Assembly: GCF_012910955.1 (NCBI RefSeq) | Contig: NZ_WTVQ01000019.1 | Coordinates: 1-64,000, forward strand | Length of the DNA stretch: 64,000 nt | DNA from: Aromatoleum diolicum | GTDB taxonomy: Bacteria > Pseudomonadota > Gammaproteobacteria > Burkholderiales > Rhodocyclaceae | Direction of reading: 5' to 3' | Shown: positions 16,938 through 25,235 of the stretch, one piece after another | How the letters are laid out: each line of letters starts with the position of its first letter | Numbering within the stretch: the first letter of the stretch is position 1 | Position numbers and translations under genes: made by a program | Notes under the pieces: generated by a model | Seen by the model: only the letters and a program-made list of their open reading frames with translations | What the model was told of the DNA's origin: nothing | Database searches by the model: none

Positions 16938-18370
16938 CGCCCACGGCTGCGCTGCCACGGGGGCCGCAACTGCCACGGGGGCCGCAACTGCCACGGGGGC
17001 CGCAACTGCCGCAGGATCCGCAGCTGCCGCAGCTTGCCCGCGCGCTGGACGCCGCGGCGATGCGCGAGGCCTTCGACTCCGCGCTGCGCGGACAGTCGTC
17101 GGGCCAGCGCGTGATCGCCTGCCGCGTGGACCGCGTGAAGTACCGCCCGCGCCGCAACTGCACCGTGTCGTGGGTGCTCGAGGTGCAGGACGAACGTGGC
17201 GGCAGCCCCTATCGGCAAGCTGTTGCAGGGCGGTTTTGCGCCGCCGGGGAAGCGGCACCGCGCCACGCCCGTAACCGCGCGCGCGTCGGGCGCGACACCC
17301 GCTGCGGCAAATCCTCGCTGCTGCTGCCCGGGCTGGAGCTGTTTGCGTGGTTCCTGCCCAATGATCCCAAGCTCGCGGCGCTCATGCCCTTGTGCGAGAC
17401 AATGCGCGAGCACGGCGCGCCGCTGGCGCAAGCCGTCGCGGCGCTGCTCGGCCGGGAGGTGCCGCTCGCCGGGGTAAGCGCGGAACTGATCCAGTACGTG
17501 CCCGAATTGCGCGCCTGCGCCCGCTTCGACGTGGCGCTGCGGGATTCGCCGGGTACGCGGACGCTGTTCGCGAAGATCGATCGCGACCGCGCGGGGGGCG
17601 TCACCCATGCGCTGATGCAGGCGCTGTACGCGAGCCCGGCGCAAGCCGAGGGCCGCCTCGTCACGCCGCGTCCGGTGCTGTGGCAGGCCACCACCGGCAT
17701 GCACTGGCAGGAAGCGGTCGCCGGCGAAGCGCTGGCGGACCTGCACCCCCGATGTCCGCCCGCACTCACCGCGCAGGTCGGCGGCATGCTCGCGGCGCTG
17801 CATGACACGCCGGTGCCGGTCGCGCGCGGTGTCGGCGACGACGATCTGCTCGGCCGGCCGCGCGCGTGCGCCGCCTTGCTGGCGGCCGTCGAGCCCGGCT
17901 GGGCGCCGCAGCTGGAGCGACTGCTGAACCACTTGGCGGACGGCGCGGACGCGCTCCGCAAGCTGCCGCAGGCGACCCTGCACGGCGACTTGCACCCGCG
18001 CAATATTCTCGTGCACCGGAGCCGGCTCGCCTTCATCGACCTCGATGACGCCCATCGTGGCCCGGCGGTGCTCGACCTCGGCGCGTGGATTGCAGACGCC
18101 CTGTACCGGGCGCTGCTCGCCGGGATGCCGCTCGCGCCCGAACAGGCCGCCGCCGCGCATCTCTTGCAGGCCTATCGGGCCGCCTCGCAGCACCCGGTTT
18201 CCGGCCCGCTGCTGGCGTGGGCGGTGGCGCGCGCGCTGCTGTGCGAGCGCGCGTACCGCTGCGTCGCCAACCTCAAGCCAGGCCGTTTCGCGCTGGTGCC
18301 CGCGTTGCTCGCGCTGGCCGAAGCCGTCGCCCGCGACGGGGTTCTCGACCGCCCCCTCTACACGACGTGA
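16934..18370 (+). CDS. APH-fold phosphotransferase with N-terminal hexapeptide repeats
   Basis: 478-aa protein of the aminoglycoside phosphotransferase/choline-kinase-like superfamily. The kinase C-lobe has LHGDLHPRNIL (catalytic Asp and Asn) and FIDLDD in the DFG position. The N-terminus begins with three perfect and one degenerate copy of LPRGPQ, encoded by an 18-bp DNA repeat. A conserved WFLPNDPKLAAL motif near residue 140 is shared with the following gene (WSLPNDPAMAQL), so the two are paralogues with a common extra N-terminal domain. In this setting it may phosphorylate a sugar or lipid-linked intermediate; the substrate is unknown. Overlaps the lyase stop by ATGA. Confidence 0.78.
   Translation: MTPTAALPRGPQLPRGPQLPRGPQLPQDPQLPQLARALDAAAMREAFDSALRGQSSGQRVIACRVDRVKYRPRRNCTVSWVLEVQDERGGSPYRQAVAGRFCAAGEAAPRHARNRARVGRDTRCGKSSLLLPGLELFAWFLPNDPKLAALMPLCETMREHGAPLAQAVAALLGREVPLAGVSAELIQYVPELRACARFDVALRDSPGTRTLFAKIDRDRAGGVTHALMQALYASPAQAEGRLVTPRPVLWQATTGMHWQEAVAGEALADLHPRCPPALTAQVGGMLAALHDTPVPVARGVGDDDLLGRPRACAALLAAVEPGWAPQLERLLNHLADGADALRKLPQATLHGDLHPRNILVHRSRLAFIDLDDAHRGPAVLDLGAWIADALYRALLAGMPLAPEQAAAAHLLQAYRAASQHPVSGPLLAWAVARALLCERAYRCVANLKPGRFALVPALLALAEAVARDGVLDRPLYTT
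16952..17032 (+). repeat. 18-bp coding minisatellite, 3 perfect plus 1 degenerate unit and a partial unit
   Basis: CTGCCACGGGGGCCGCAA occurs perfectly at 16952-16969, 16970-16987 and 16988-17005. A diverged copy follows at 17006-17023 and a half unit at 17024-17032. It encodes LPRGPQ repeats at the extreme N-terminus of the phosphotransferase. Because 18 is a multiple of three, unit gain or loss would change linker length without frameshift. Confidence 0.95.
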
Positions 18371-18378
18371 GAACGATC

Positions 18379-19761
18379 ATGGACATCAGCCGCCTGCTCA
18401 CCGACGAGGTCGCCATGACCGGGCTGCTGCAACGCGGCCTGCCCGGTTTTCGCGACGGACTCGCCCGCATCGAGGGCTGCAGCGTGACGCAGAGCCGCCG
18501 CCGCATCTCGCGCCGCACGCGCGAGCAGGGGGCGCCCTATCTGGGGGTCTGCTATGCGCTCGCGGTGCGCGACACGCTGACCGGCCGCCTGGGCTCACAG
18601 TCGCTGTACGCCAAGGCCTATTCGCGCGGCGCGAGCCTGGACGCCTACCGCGCTGCCTGGCCGCAGCATTGCATCGTGCCGCGCTTTGGCGAACCGGTGA
18701 TGCACCTGCCGGAATTCGACATGGTGGTGTGGTCCCTGCCCAACGACCCGGCGATGGCCCAGCTGCCTGCCTTTCTCGACCCTGTTGGGGTCCGCGCCCA
18801 CCTGCCGCTCGCGCGGATCTTCGCTGCCGAGGCCGCGGCGAGCGGCGCCAGCGAGGCGGCGCAGGTCGAGGCCGTGCACATCGTGCGTCATGAACCCGAG
18901 GAACACTGCACCGCGCGCTTTTCGCTGCGGTACGGCGACGAGCGCGCGGCGATCTACGGCAAAAGCTACCGCGGCGAGGAATGGCGCGACGCGCGCGATT
19001 GCCTCGCTGCGCTGTGGCGACAGGGCGGTGCGGATCCGCAGGCCTTCATCGTCGGCCGCCCGCTGGGCGCGTGTCCGATCCTGCACGCGGTGTGGCAGCG
19101 CGAAGTGACGGGCGTGGCGCTCGCCGGCGAGCTTGCCGGCCCCGCGGCGGACGCGCTGTTGCACACCCTTGCCGTCGCGCTGTCGCGCCTGCACGCCGGC
19201 GGGCCGCTGCAGGGGCGCGCCGAGCCTCTTGGCGAAACCTTGGACACCGCGCGCAAGTGGCGCAAGAAACTGCTCCAGGCGGAACCGCGCTTCGCCGCGC
19301 CGCTCGACCACATCCTCGCCCGGCTCGAGGCGCAAGAGGACGCGCCACCCCCCCGCATGCGCCCGATCCACGGCGACTTTCATGTGGATCAGATGCTGTG
19401 GTGCGACGGTCGCATCGCGCTGTTCGATTACGACAACTTCGCGCTCGGCGCGCCGGCCCGCGATGTGGCGGATTTCGTCAGCCAGCTGCTGTGTCGCGAG
19501 GGCGAGGTGGGCGAGGGTGCTGGCATCGCCGACTGGCCGGCGATCGCCGTGCGCTTCATCACGCACTATCGCGCCGCGAACGGCGGCGCGCCCGATGATC
19601 GCGAACTCGACTGGTACCTGCGCCTGATGCTGCTGCGCAAGGCCTACAGCTTCTTCGTGCGTCACCGCGCTGGCTGGCCGGGGCGGGTGCGGCGCGCGCT
19701 CGCCGACGCCGAGGCGGGCCTCGCGGCGCTGCCGCTGACCCGGCCGGAGGTGTACTCATGA
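18379..19761 (+). CDS. APH-fold phosphotransferase, paralogue of upstream gene
   Basis: 460-aa phosphotransferase-family protein. Catalytic-lobe signatures are IHGDFHVDQML, with the catalytic Asp, and LFDYDNF as the metal-binding DFG equivalent. The preceding domain contains WSLPNDPAMAQL, matching the paralogue's motif, and a second lobe (AIYGKSYRGEE) that may supply the ATP-binding Lys. It starts eight bases after the upstream stop and overlaps the ABC exporter by ATGA, so it is embedded in the operon. The role is inferred to be phosphorylation of a glycan precursor or lipid carrier; a regulatory kinase-like function is also possible. Confidence 0.78.
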   Translation: MDISRLLTDEVAMTGLLQRGLPGFRDGLARIEGCSVTQSRRRISRRTREQGAPYLGVCYALAVRDTLTGRLGSQSLYAKAYSRGASLDAYRAAWPQHCIVPRFGEPVMHLPEFDMVVWSLPNDPAMAQLPAFLDPVGVRAHLPLARIFAAEAAASGASEAAQVEAVHIVRHEPEEHCTARFSLRYGDERAAIYGKSYRGEEWRDARDCLAALWRQGGADPQAFIVGRPLGACPILHAVWQREVTGVALAGELAGPAADALLHTLAVALSRLHAGGPLQGRAEPLGETLDTARKWRKKLLQAEPRFAAPLDHILARLEAQEDAPPPRMRPIHGDFHVDQMLWCDGRIALFDYDNFALGAPARDVADFVSQLLCREGEVGEGAGIADWPAIAVRFITHYRAANGGAPDDRELDWYLRLMLLRKAYSFFVRHRAGWPGRVRRALADAEAGLAALPLTRPEVYS

Positions 19762-21539
19762 GCAAGCCCGCCTCGGACCGCTTCCGCCGCCTGATCCTCG
19801 CCAGCCTGCGCGAGATGCGCGCGCCGCTGGTGGTCGCCGCGCTCGCGCTGGCCGGCGTCACGCTCGCCGAGCTGCTCGCGCCGTGGCCGCTGAAGATCAT
19901 CTTCGACCACATCCTGCTGGCCCACCCGCTGCCCGGTGCACTCGGCTTCCTCGACACGCTGCTGGCGCAGGGCACCTGGTTCGCGCTCGTCGCGATGGCC
20001 CTCACCATCGCCGTCATCGCGCTGCTGGCCGGGGCCTTTTCCTATCTGCAGATCTATACGACGGCGAAAGTCGGCCACTTCATCACTTACCGCCTGCGCA
20101 GCGCGCTGTTCGCCCACCTGCAGCGCCTGTCGCTCGCTTATCACCATCAGGCGCGCAGCGGCGAGCTGATCACCAAGGTCGCGAGCGACACCAACCTGCT
20201 GCGCGACGTGTTCGCCGAATGGGCGCTGACCTTCGCCGCGCACTTCGTGACGCTGGTCGCGATGCTCGCGGTGATGTTCGTCATCAACTGGCCGCTCGCG
20301 CTCGTCGTCGCGACGACGCTGCCGCCGCTGCTGGCGGTGATCTATTTCCTCAACCGCCAGGTCAAGGCCTCGGTGCGCGCGCAGCGCCGCCACGAAGGGG
20401 CGATGGCCTCGCGCCTCAACGAAGTGCTGTCGTCGATCGCGTTGGTGCAGGCCTTCGGCCGCCAGGGCTACGAGGAAGAACGCTTCCGCGAGGAGATCGA
20501 AGGCAACTTCCACTCCGGCATCCGCACCGCGCGCAGCACCGGCGCGATCACGCGAGCGATCGCGCTGGTCAGCGCCGTCGGCACCGCGATCACGGTGCTG
20601 GTGGGCGCCCAGCAGGTGCTCGCCGGGCAGCTCACGCCGGGCGAACTGCTGATCTTCCTCGCCTATGTCTCCAGCCTGTACAAGCCGGTGCGCGATCTCG
20701 GCCGGCTGTCGGCGAAGTTCTCGCGCGCCGCGGTCAGCGCCCAGCGCATCGCCGAGATCCTCGCCGCCGAGCCCGAAATCGAGGATCCGCCCGATGCGCT
20801 CGAACTCGGCCAGGCCGCCGGCGAAATCGTCTTCGAGGACGTCAGTTTCGGCTACCGCGCCGAGCATCCGATTCTCGACCACGTCTCGCTGCGCATCGCA
20901 GCGGGCGAGCGGGTCGCGCTGGTGGGGCCGTCGGGCGCCGGCAAGTCCACGCTGCTGTCGCTGCTGCTGCGCCTCTACGAGCCCGCTTCCGGGCGCATCC
21001 TTGTCGATGGCATCGACATCCGCCGTTACCGCCGTGACAGCCTGCGCCGGCAGATCGGCATCGTGCTGCAGGAGAACGTGCTGTTCGGCGTGTCGGTGCG
21101 CGAGAACATCGCCTACGGCCACCCCGACGCCAGCCTCGACGACATCCAGGCCGCGGCGCGTGCGGCACGCGCCCACGAATTCATCGTCGACCTGCCGGCG
21201 GGCTACGACTGCGAACTCGGCGAGCGCGGCGCAACGCTGTCCGGCGGCCAGCGCCAGCGCATCTGCCTCGCCCGCGCGCTGGTGAAGAAGCCGGCGATCC
21301 TGGTGATGGACGAACCGACCTCGGCTGTCGACGCGGTGTCGGCACGCCTGATGAACGAATCCGTCGCGCGCGTGCATGCCGGCAAGACCCTGCTGGTGAT
21401 CGCCCACGAGTACGCCGACATGGCGAGCTTCGACCGCATCCTCGTGCTCAAGGACGGCCGCATCGTCGAATCCGGCCCGCACGACGCGCTCATGGCCGCG
21501 CGCGGCACCTACCTCGCGCTGGTCGAGCGCCGGGCCTAG
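19758..21539 (+). CDS. MsbA-like ABC exporter (fused membrane and ATPase domains)
   Basis: Inner-membrane type-IV ABC exporter half-transporter of 593 aa that should work as a homodimer. About six transmembrane helices lie in residues 20-330. The ATPase follows with Walker A GPSGAGKST (near 391), signature LSGGQRQR (near 494), Walker B ILVMDEPT (near 514) and an H-loop in VIAHEY. It is the only transporter in the locus, so it probably moves the lipid-linked glycan across the inner membrane. A fused exporter is unusual for polysaccharide export, which normally uses split Wzm/Wzt. Lipid A flipping by MsbA itself is an alternative but does not fit the context. Confidence 0.88.
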   Translation: MSKPASDRFRRLILASLREMRAPLVVAALALAGVTLAELLAPWPLKIIFDHILLAHPLPGALGFLDTLLAQGTWFALVAMALTIAVIALLAGAFSYLQIYTTAKVGHFITYRLRSALFAHLQRLSLAYHHQARSGELITKVASDTNLLRDVFAEWALTFAAHFVTLVAMLAVMFVINWPLALVVATTLPPLLAVIYFLNRQVKASVRAQRRHEGAMASRLNEVLSSIALVQAFGRQGYEEERFREEIEGNFHSGIRTARSTGAITRAIALVSAVGTAITVLVGAQQVLAGQLTPGELLIFLAYVSSLYKPVRDLGRLSAKFSRAAVSAQRIAEILAAEPEIEDPPDALELGQAAGEIVFEDVSFGYRAEHPILDHVSLRIAAGERVALVGPSGAGKSTLLSLLLRLYEPASGRILVDGIDIRRYRRDSLRRQIGIVLQENVLFGVSVRENIAYGHPDASLDDIQAAARAARAHEFIVDLPAGYDCELGERGATLSGGQRQRICLARALVKKPAILVMDEPTSAVDAVSARLMNESVARVHAGKTLLVIAHEYADMASFDRILVLKDGRIVESGPHDALMAARGTYLALVERRA

Positions 21540-21577
21540 CGCGCGCGTACCCAATTTCCGCTGTCAAGGAGCCTGCC

Positions 21578-22804
21578 ATGAAAACGCCCGCGATCGATGA
21601 ACCCGCCAGCCGGCCCGCGTGCCCGCTGCTGCTGTTCTACTGCCAGCATTCGCTCGGCATCGGCCACCTGACGCGCTCCTTTGCGCTGGCGCGGGCACTG
21701 GCGGAGCGTTTCCGCGTGCTCTTCCTCAACGGCGGCCCGGTGCCGCCGGGCGTGCCGATCCCGCGCGAGATAGAGATCATCGACCTGCCGCCGCTGGGCA
21801 TGGACGACGGCCACAACGTGGTCAGCCGCGACGCCGGCCACAGCGTCGCGGCCGCCCGCGCGCGCCGCCGCCGCATCATCGACGACGCGGTTGCCGCGCG
21901 ACGGCCGGCGATCGTGCTGGTGGAGCTGTTCCCCTTCGGCCGCAAGAAGTTCGCCGGCGAAATCCTCGCGCTGATCCGTGCCGCCCGCCGCCAGCCAGGC
22001 AGCCCGGCACGCGTCGTGTGCAGCCTGCGCGACATCCTCGTCGATGCGCGGCGCGACCAGCAGCATCACGACGACCGCGCGCGCTGGCTCGCGAACCGTT
22101 ACTTCGACGCGATACTGGTGCATGCCGACCCGAATTTCGCGCGCATCGAAGAGAGCTTCCGCCCCAGCAAACCGCTCACGGTCCCGGTGCATTACACCGG
22201 CTACGTCGTGCCGGCCCGCGACGCCGCGGCTGCCCTTCCGCGCGGCGATCGCATCCTGGTGTCGGCCGGCGGCGGCATCGTCGGCTACCCGCTGTTCGCC
22301 GCCGCGCTCGACGCCCAGGCGCGGCTGTGGCCGACGCTCGGCCTGCCGATGCGCATCGTCGCCGGCCCTTTCCTGCCGGAAGACGAATGGTCCGCCCTGC
22401 AGCGTGCGGCCGCCGGCCGGGCAGGCGTGGAACTGGTCCGCCACGTTCCCGACATGGTCGCCGAGATGCGCCGCGCGCGGCTGTCGGTGAGCCAGTTCGG
22501 CTACAACACCGCGCTCGACATCGTGGTCGCCGGGGTTCCGGCGCTAGTCGTGCCCTACGCCGCCACGGGCGAAAACGAACAGGGCCGGCGCGCCGCAGCG
22601 CTCGCCGCGCTGGGCGCGGTGTGCCATCTGCCCGCCGCCGGGCTCGATGGCGCGCGCCTCGCCGACGGCATCGCCGCCGCACTGCGCTTCACGCCGACCC
22701 CGGCCGCGCTGTCGCTCGCCGGCGCCGAAACCAGCGCGGCCCTGCTCGCGGCGATGCTGCCCGCGCCGCGCCCGGCGACCACCGGGGAGCTTCAGCATGC
22801 CTGA
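21578..22804 (+). CDS. GT-B glycosyltransferase, MurG-like, paralogue of the first gene of the locus
   Basis: 408-aa predicted glycosyltransferase of the MurG/GT28-related superfamily. LLFYCQHSLGIGHLTRSFAL at the N-terminus parallels the first gene of the locus, and LSVSQFGYNTALDIV with VPYAATGENEQ forms the C-terminal donor site. A GGAG box precedes ATG 21578, 38 bp after the exporter stop. It overlaps the deacetylase-like gene by 8 bp. Donor sugar unknown; with three other transferases it suggests at least four transfer steps encoded here. Confidence 0.82.
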   Translation: MKTPAIDEPASRPACPLLLFYCQHSLGIGHLTRSFALARALAERFRVLFLNGGPVPPGVPIPREIEIIDLPPLGMDDGHNVVSRDAGHSVAAARARRRRIIDDAVAARRPAIVLVELFPFGRKKFAGEILALIRAARRQPGSPARVVCSLRDILVDARRDQQHHDDRARWLANRYFDAILVHADPNFARIEESFRPSKPLTVPVHYTGYVVPARDAAAALPRGDRILVSAGGGIVGYPLFAAALDAQARLWPTLGLPMRIVAGPFLPEDEWSALQRAAAGRAGVELVRHVPDMVAEMRRARLSVSQFGYNTALDIVVAGVPALVVPYAATGENEQGRRAAALAALGAVCHLPAAGLDGARLADGIAAALRFTPTPAALSLAGAETSAALLAAMLPAPRPATTGELQHA

Positions 22805-23603
22805 CTGGTGCGCACCGATTCGCGCCGCGCTGGCGCAACGATTGACGCCCTGCACGGTGTTTTTCCGCGATGACGACGCCGGCTGGGGCGACCCGCAACT
22901 CTTCGCACTGCTCGACTGCTTCGCCCGTGCCGCGGTGCCGCTGGATCTGGCGGTGATCCCGGCGGCGCTGTCGCCCGGGCTCACCCGTCGGCTGCTGCAA
23001 CGCATGCAGGCGGGCGATCCGGTGGGGGTGCATCAGCATGGCTACGCCCACGTCAACCATGAAAGTGCGGGGCGCAAGTGCGAGTTCGGCGCGGCGCGCG
23101 ACCGCATCGCCCAGCATGTCGACCTCAAGGCCGGCCGCGCGATCATGGAGGTCGCCTTCGGCCTGTTCGCGGACCCGATTTTCACGCCGCCGTGGAATCG
23201 CTGCAGTGTGGACACCGCCGCCTGCCTCGAGGCCCTCGGCTACCGGGCGCTGTCGCGCGACGTGACGGCGGCGCCCTTCGACCGGCCCGCCCTCGTCGAG
23301 CTGCCGGTGGCGGTGGACTGGTGCAAGCTGCGCCCCCCCGGCAGTCCGCCGCAGGCACTGGCCGAACGCATCGCGGCGTGCCTTGTTTCCTCTTCCCGTG
23401 TCGGCATAATGCTGCATCATGCCGTCATGGACGAAACCGATCTTGGGCTGCTCGACGTGCTGCTGAAGGCACTGCGCGATCACCCCGGGGCACGCTGCGT
23501 GCCGATGCGCGCGCTGCTGCCCGCGAATGATCCCGGTGACGAGTCCGCCATCGCACCGGGCGCGCACTTCAGCCCGGCCCTGTCCTACGCCGGGAATGCC
23601 TGA
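22797..23603 (+). CDS. Polysaccharide-deacetylase-like protein
   Basis: 268-aa protein with a NodB-like TIM-barrel pattern: FRDDDAGWGD carries the metal/catalytic Asp pair, HQHGYAHVNHE the His motif, and FTPPWNR the substrate groove. The cytoplasm appears to be its location because no signal peptide is seen. It may deacetylate an N- or O-acetylated glycan precursor. It starts within the preceding gene and its TGA is followed at once by the ATG of the barrel gene, so expression is coupled. Divergence from classical deacetylases leaves the activity uncertain. Confidence 0.75.
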   Translation: MPDWCAPIRAALAQRLTPCTVFFRDDDAGWGDPQLFALLDCFARAAVPLDLAVIPAALSPGLTRRLLQRMQAGDPVGVHQHGYAHVNHESAGRKCEFGAARDRIAQHVDLKAGRAIMEVAFGLFADPIFTPPWNRCSVDTAACLEALGYRALSRDVTAAPFDRPALVELPVAVDWCKLRPPGSPPQALAERIAACLVSSSRVGIMLHHAVMDETDLGLLDVLLKALRDHPGARCVPMRALLPANDPGDESAIAPGAHFSPALSYAGNA

Positions 23604-25106
23604 ATGCCATCATTGCGCGGCCGCCTCTGCAGCTCACTCCTGAATGCCCTCACGATCGCGGCGCTGGCCCTGTCGGCCGCTGCCCCCGCCACGGCGGCCG
23701 AAGCGCCCCCCGCGCCCGACGCCGAACAAGCCACGCGCCGTTCCGCCTCCGATCTCGCCCGACGTCCCGACGAGCGCCGTCCGGAAGGCGGATACACCAC
23801 CGAACTCTTCGGCCAGACGGTGCGCTTTGGCGGCGAGCACGAAATCACCCACGAGACGCGGCGCAATTTCGATTTCGACCGCGATCGCCGGCGCGACCGT
23901 GCGAGTCTCGACCAGGAACTCAAGCTCGAAGCGAGTTTCTCGCCGACGCCCGACACGTCGGTGTTCCTGCAAATCGTCGGCCTCAGCGAGGTGGACACCT
24001 GGCGCCAGAGCGGCAAGCACGAAAGCTTCGGCGCGCTCGAACGCGGCCAGAGCTGGGTGTTCGTCGCCCAGCCGGGCGGTTTGCCGCTCGACCTGCAGGC
24101 CGGGCGCATCGGCCTGATCGAGTCGCGCAGCTGGTGGTGGGATGACGACCTCGACGCGCTGCGCCTGTATTTCGGGCAATCCGGCAACTGGCTGGTCGAA
24201 ACCGGCATCGGCCAGCAACTCATGCCGGTGTCCACCGAAGAACGCGGCATCGACCCGGAAGAGGAACGGCTCGCGCGCTGGTTCGGCCGCGCGGCGTGGA
24301 ACTGGCGCAAGCGGCACAATCTGGAAGCCTACTGGCTGCTCGCGCGCGACCACTCCGGCCGCCCGGCGCAGGGCCGCATCCTGCGCGAACGGCGCGCCGA
24401 CGCGTCCGACGCCGACCTCGACTGGTTCGGCCTGCGCGCAATCGGCGAGGAACGCAGCGACGGCGGCCACCGCTTCGGCTACTGGGTGGATCTCGCGCGC
24501 GTGCACGGGACCGAATGGCGCAGCGATTTCGACGAGGTGAACAGCAAACAGGTGCTCGTGGACCGCAACCGGCGCCAGCGCGTCGCCGGCAGCGCCTGGG
24601 ATGCCGGCGTGCGCTGGTCGCTGCCCGGCAAGGCGCGCCCGACGCTGTGGCTGGGCTGGGCCAGCGGCTCCGGTGACGGCGATCCCGACGACGATGTCGA
24701 CCATGCCTTCCGCCAGACCGGCCTGCACGAGAACAAGGCGCGCTTCGGCGGCGTCAAGCGCTTCCGCTACTACGGCGAATTGTTTCGCCCCGAACTGTCC
24801 AACTTGACCGTTGGCTCGCTCGGCCTGAGCCTGCGATTCCTCGAGAACAGCTCGGTGGACCTGGTGCTGCACGATTATCGCCAGCGCCGCGCCAGCAGCC
24901 GCCTCGCCGACAGCCGGCTCGACCGCGACCCGACCGGCGCCAGCCGCGATCTCGGCCGCGAAATCGACCTCTTCGTCGCGTTCCGCGAATCCCCGCGCCT
25001 GGAATTCACCACCACCCTCGCGGCCTTCCGCGCCGGCAACGCCTTCGGCTCGCAAGAGGGCAGGATCGCCCGTTTCATCGAATTCGGCATGACCTACAAC
25101 TTCTGA
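23604..25106 (+). CDS. AlgE-like alginate-export-family outer-membrane beta-barrel
   Basis: 500-aa outer-membrane protein. A Sec signal (about 1-31, ending ATAAEA) precedes alternating amphipathic strands and a terminal aromatic residue (MTYNF) typical of barrels. Segments such as GGYTTELFGQTVRFGGEHEI and the WWWDDDLDALRLYFG stretch resemble the alginate export domain family (AlgE). It is the last gene of the glycan operon, so it is the likely outer-membrane exit channel. Its presence without Alg8/Alg44-type synthase or Wza is unusual. A GC-rich hairpin follows. Confidence 0.82.
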   Translation: MPSLRGRLCSSLLNALTIAALALSAAAPATAAEAPPAPDAEQATRRSASDLARRPDERRPEGGYTTELFGQTVRFGGEHEITHETRRNFDFDRDRRRDRASLDQELKLEASFSPTPDTSVFLQIVGLSEVDTWRQSGKHESFGALERGQSWVFVAQPGGLPLDLQAGRIGLIESRSWWWDDDLDALRLYFGQSGNWLVETGIGQQLMPVSTEERGIDPEEERLARWFGRAAWNWRKRHNLEAYWLLARDHSGRPAQGRILRERRADASDADLDWFGLRAIGEERSDGGHRFGYWVDLARVHGTEWRSDFDEVNSKQVLVDRNRRQRVAGSAWDAGVRWSLPGKARPTLWLGWASGSGDGDPDDDVDHAFRQTGLHENKARFGGVKRFRYYGELFRPELSNLTVGSLGLSLRFLENSSVDLVLHDYRQRRASSRLADSRLDRDPTGASRDLGREIDLFVAFRESPRLEFTTTLAAFRAGNAFGSQEGRIARFIEFGMTYNF

Positions 25107-25107
25107 A

Positions 25108-25142
25108 CGTGCCGCCGGCAGGCGAGCGCCGCCAGCGGCACG
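25108..25142. terminator. GC-rich hairpin after the glycan locus
   Basis: CGTGCCGC (25108-25115) pairs with GCGGCACG (25135-25142), three bases after the last gene of the locus. There is no U-tract, so it may stabilise the mRNA end or need Rho for termination. Confidence 0.4.
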
Positions 25143-25144
25143 AT

Positions 25145-25150
25145 CTATAC
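25145..25150 (+). promoter_or_regulatory. Candidate -10 box (TATACT) for the flavoprotein-acetoin cluster
   Basis: TATACT lies in a locally AT-rich stretch about 90 bp upstream of the first FMN split-barrel gene, just after the hairpin that closes the glycan locus. No convincing -35 was found at the matching distance. Confidence 0.3.
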
Positions 25151-25235
25151 TGATCTGGAGCGCCGGGGGAGTGGCCGGCGCCCGTCGTTCGTGTCGCCAC
25201 GGGCGATCTGCGGTTCCAATCGTTGATGCGTTGCG

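Noticed and set aside
14487-17258. 923-codon minus-strand open frame
   Set aside because: Antisense to the lyase-like gene and GT4 gene with no recognisable motifs; the plus-strand genes have clear domains.
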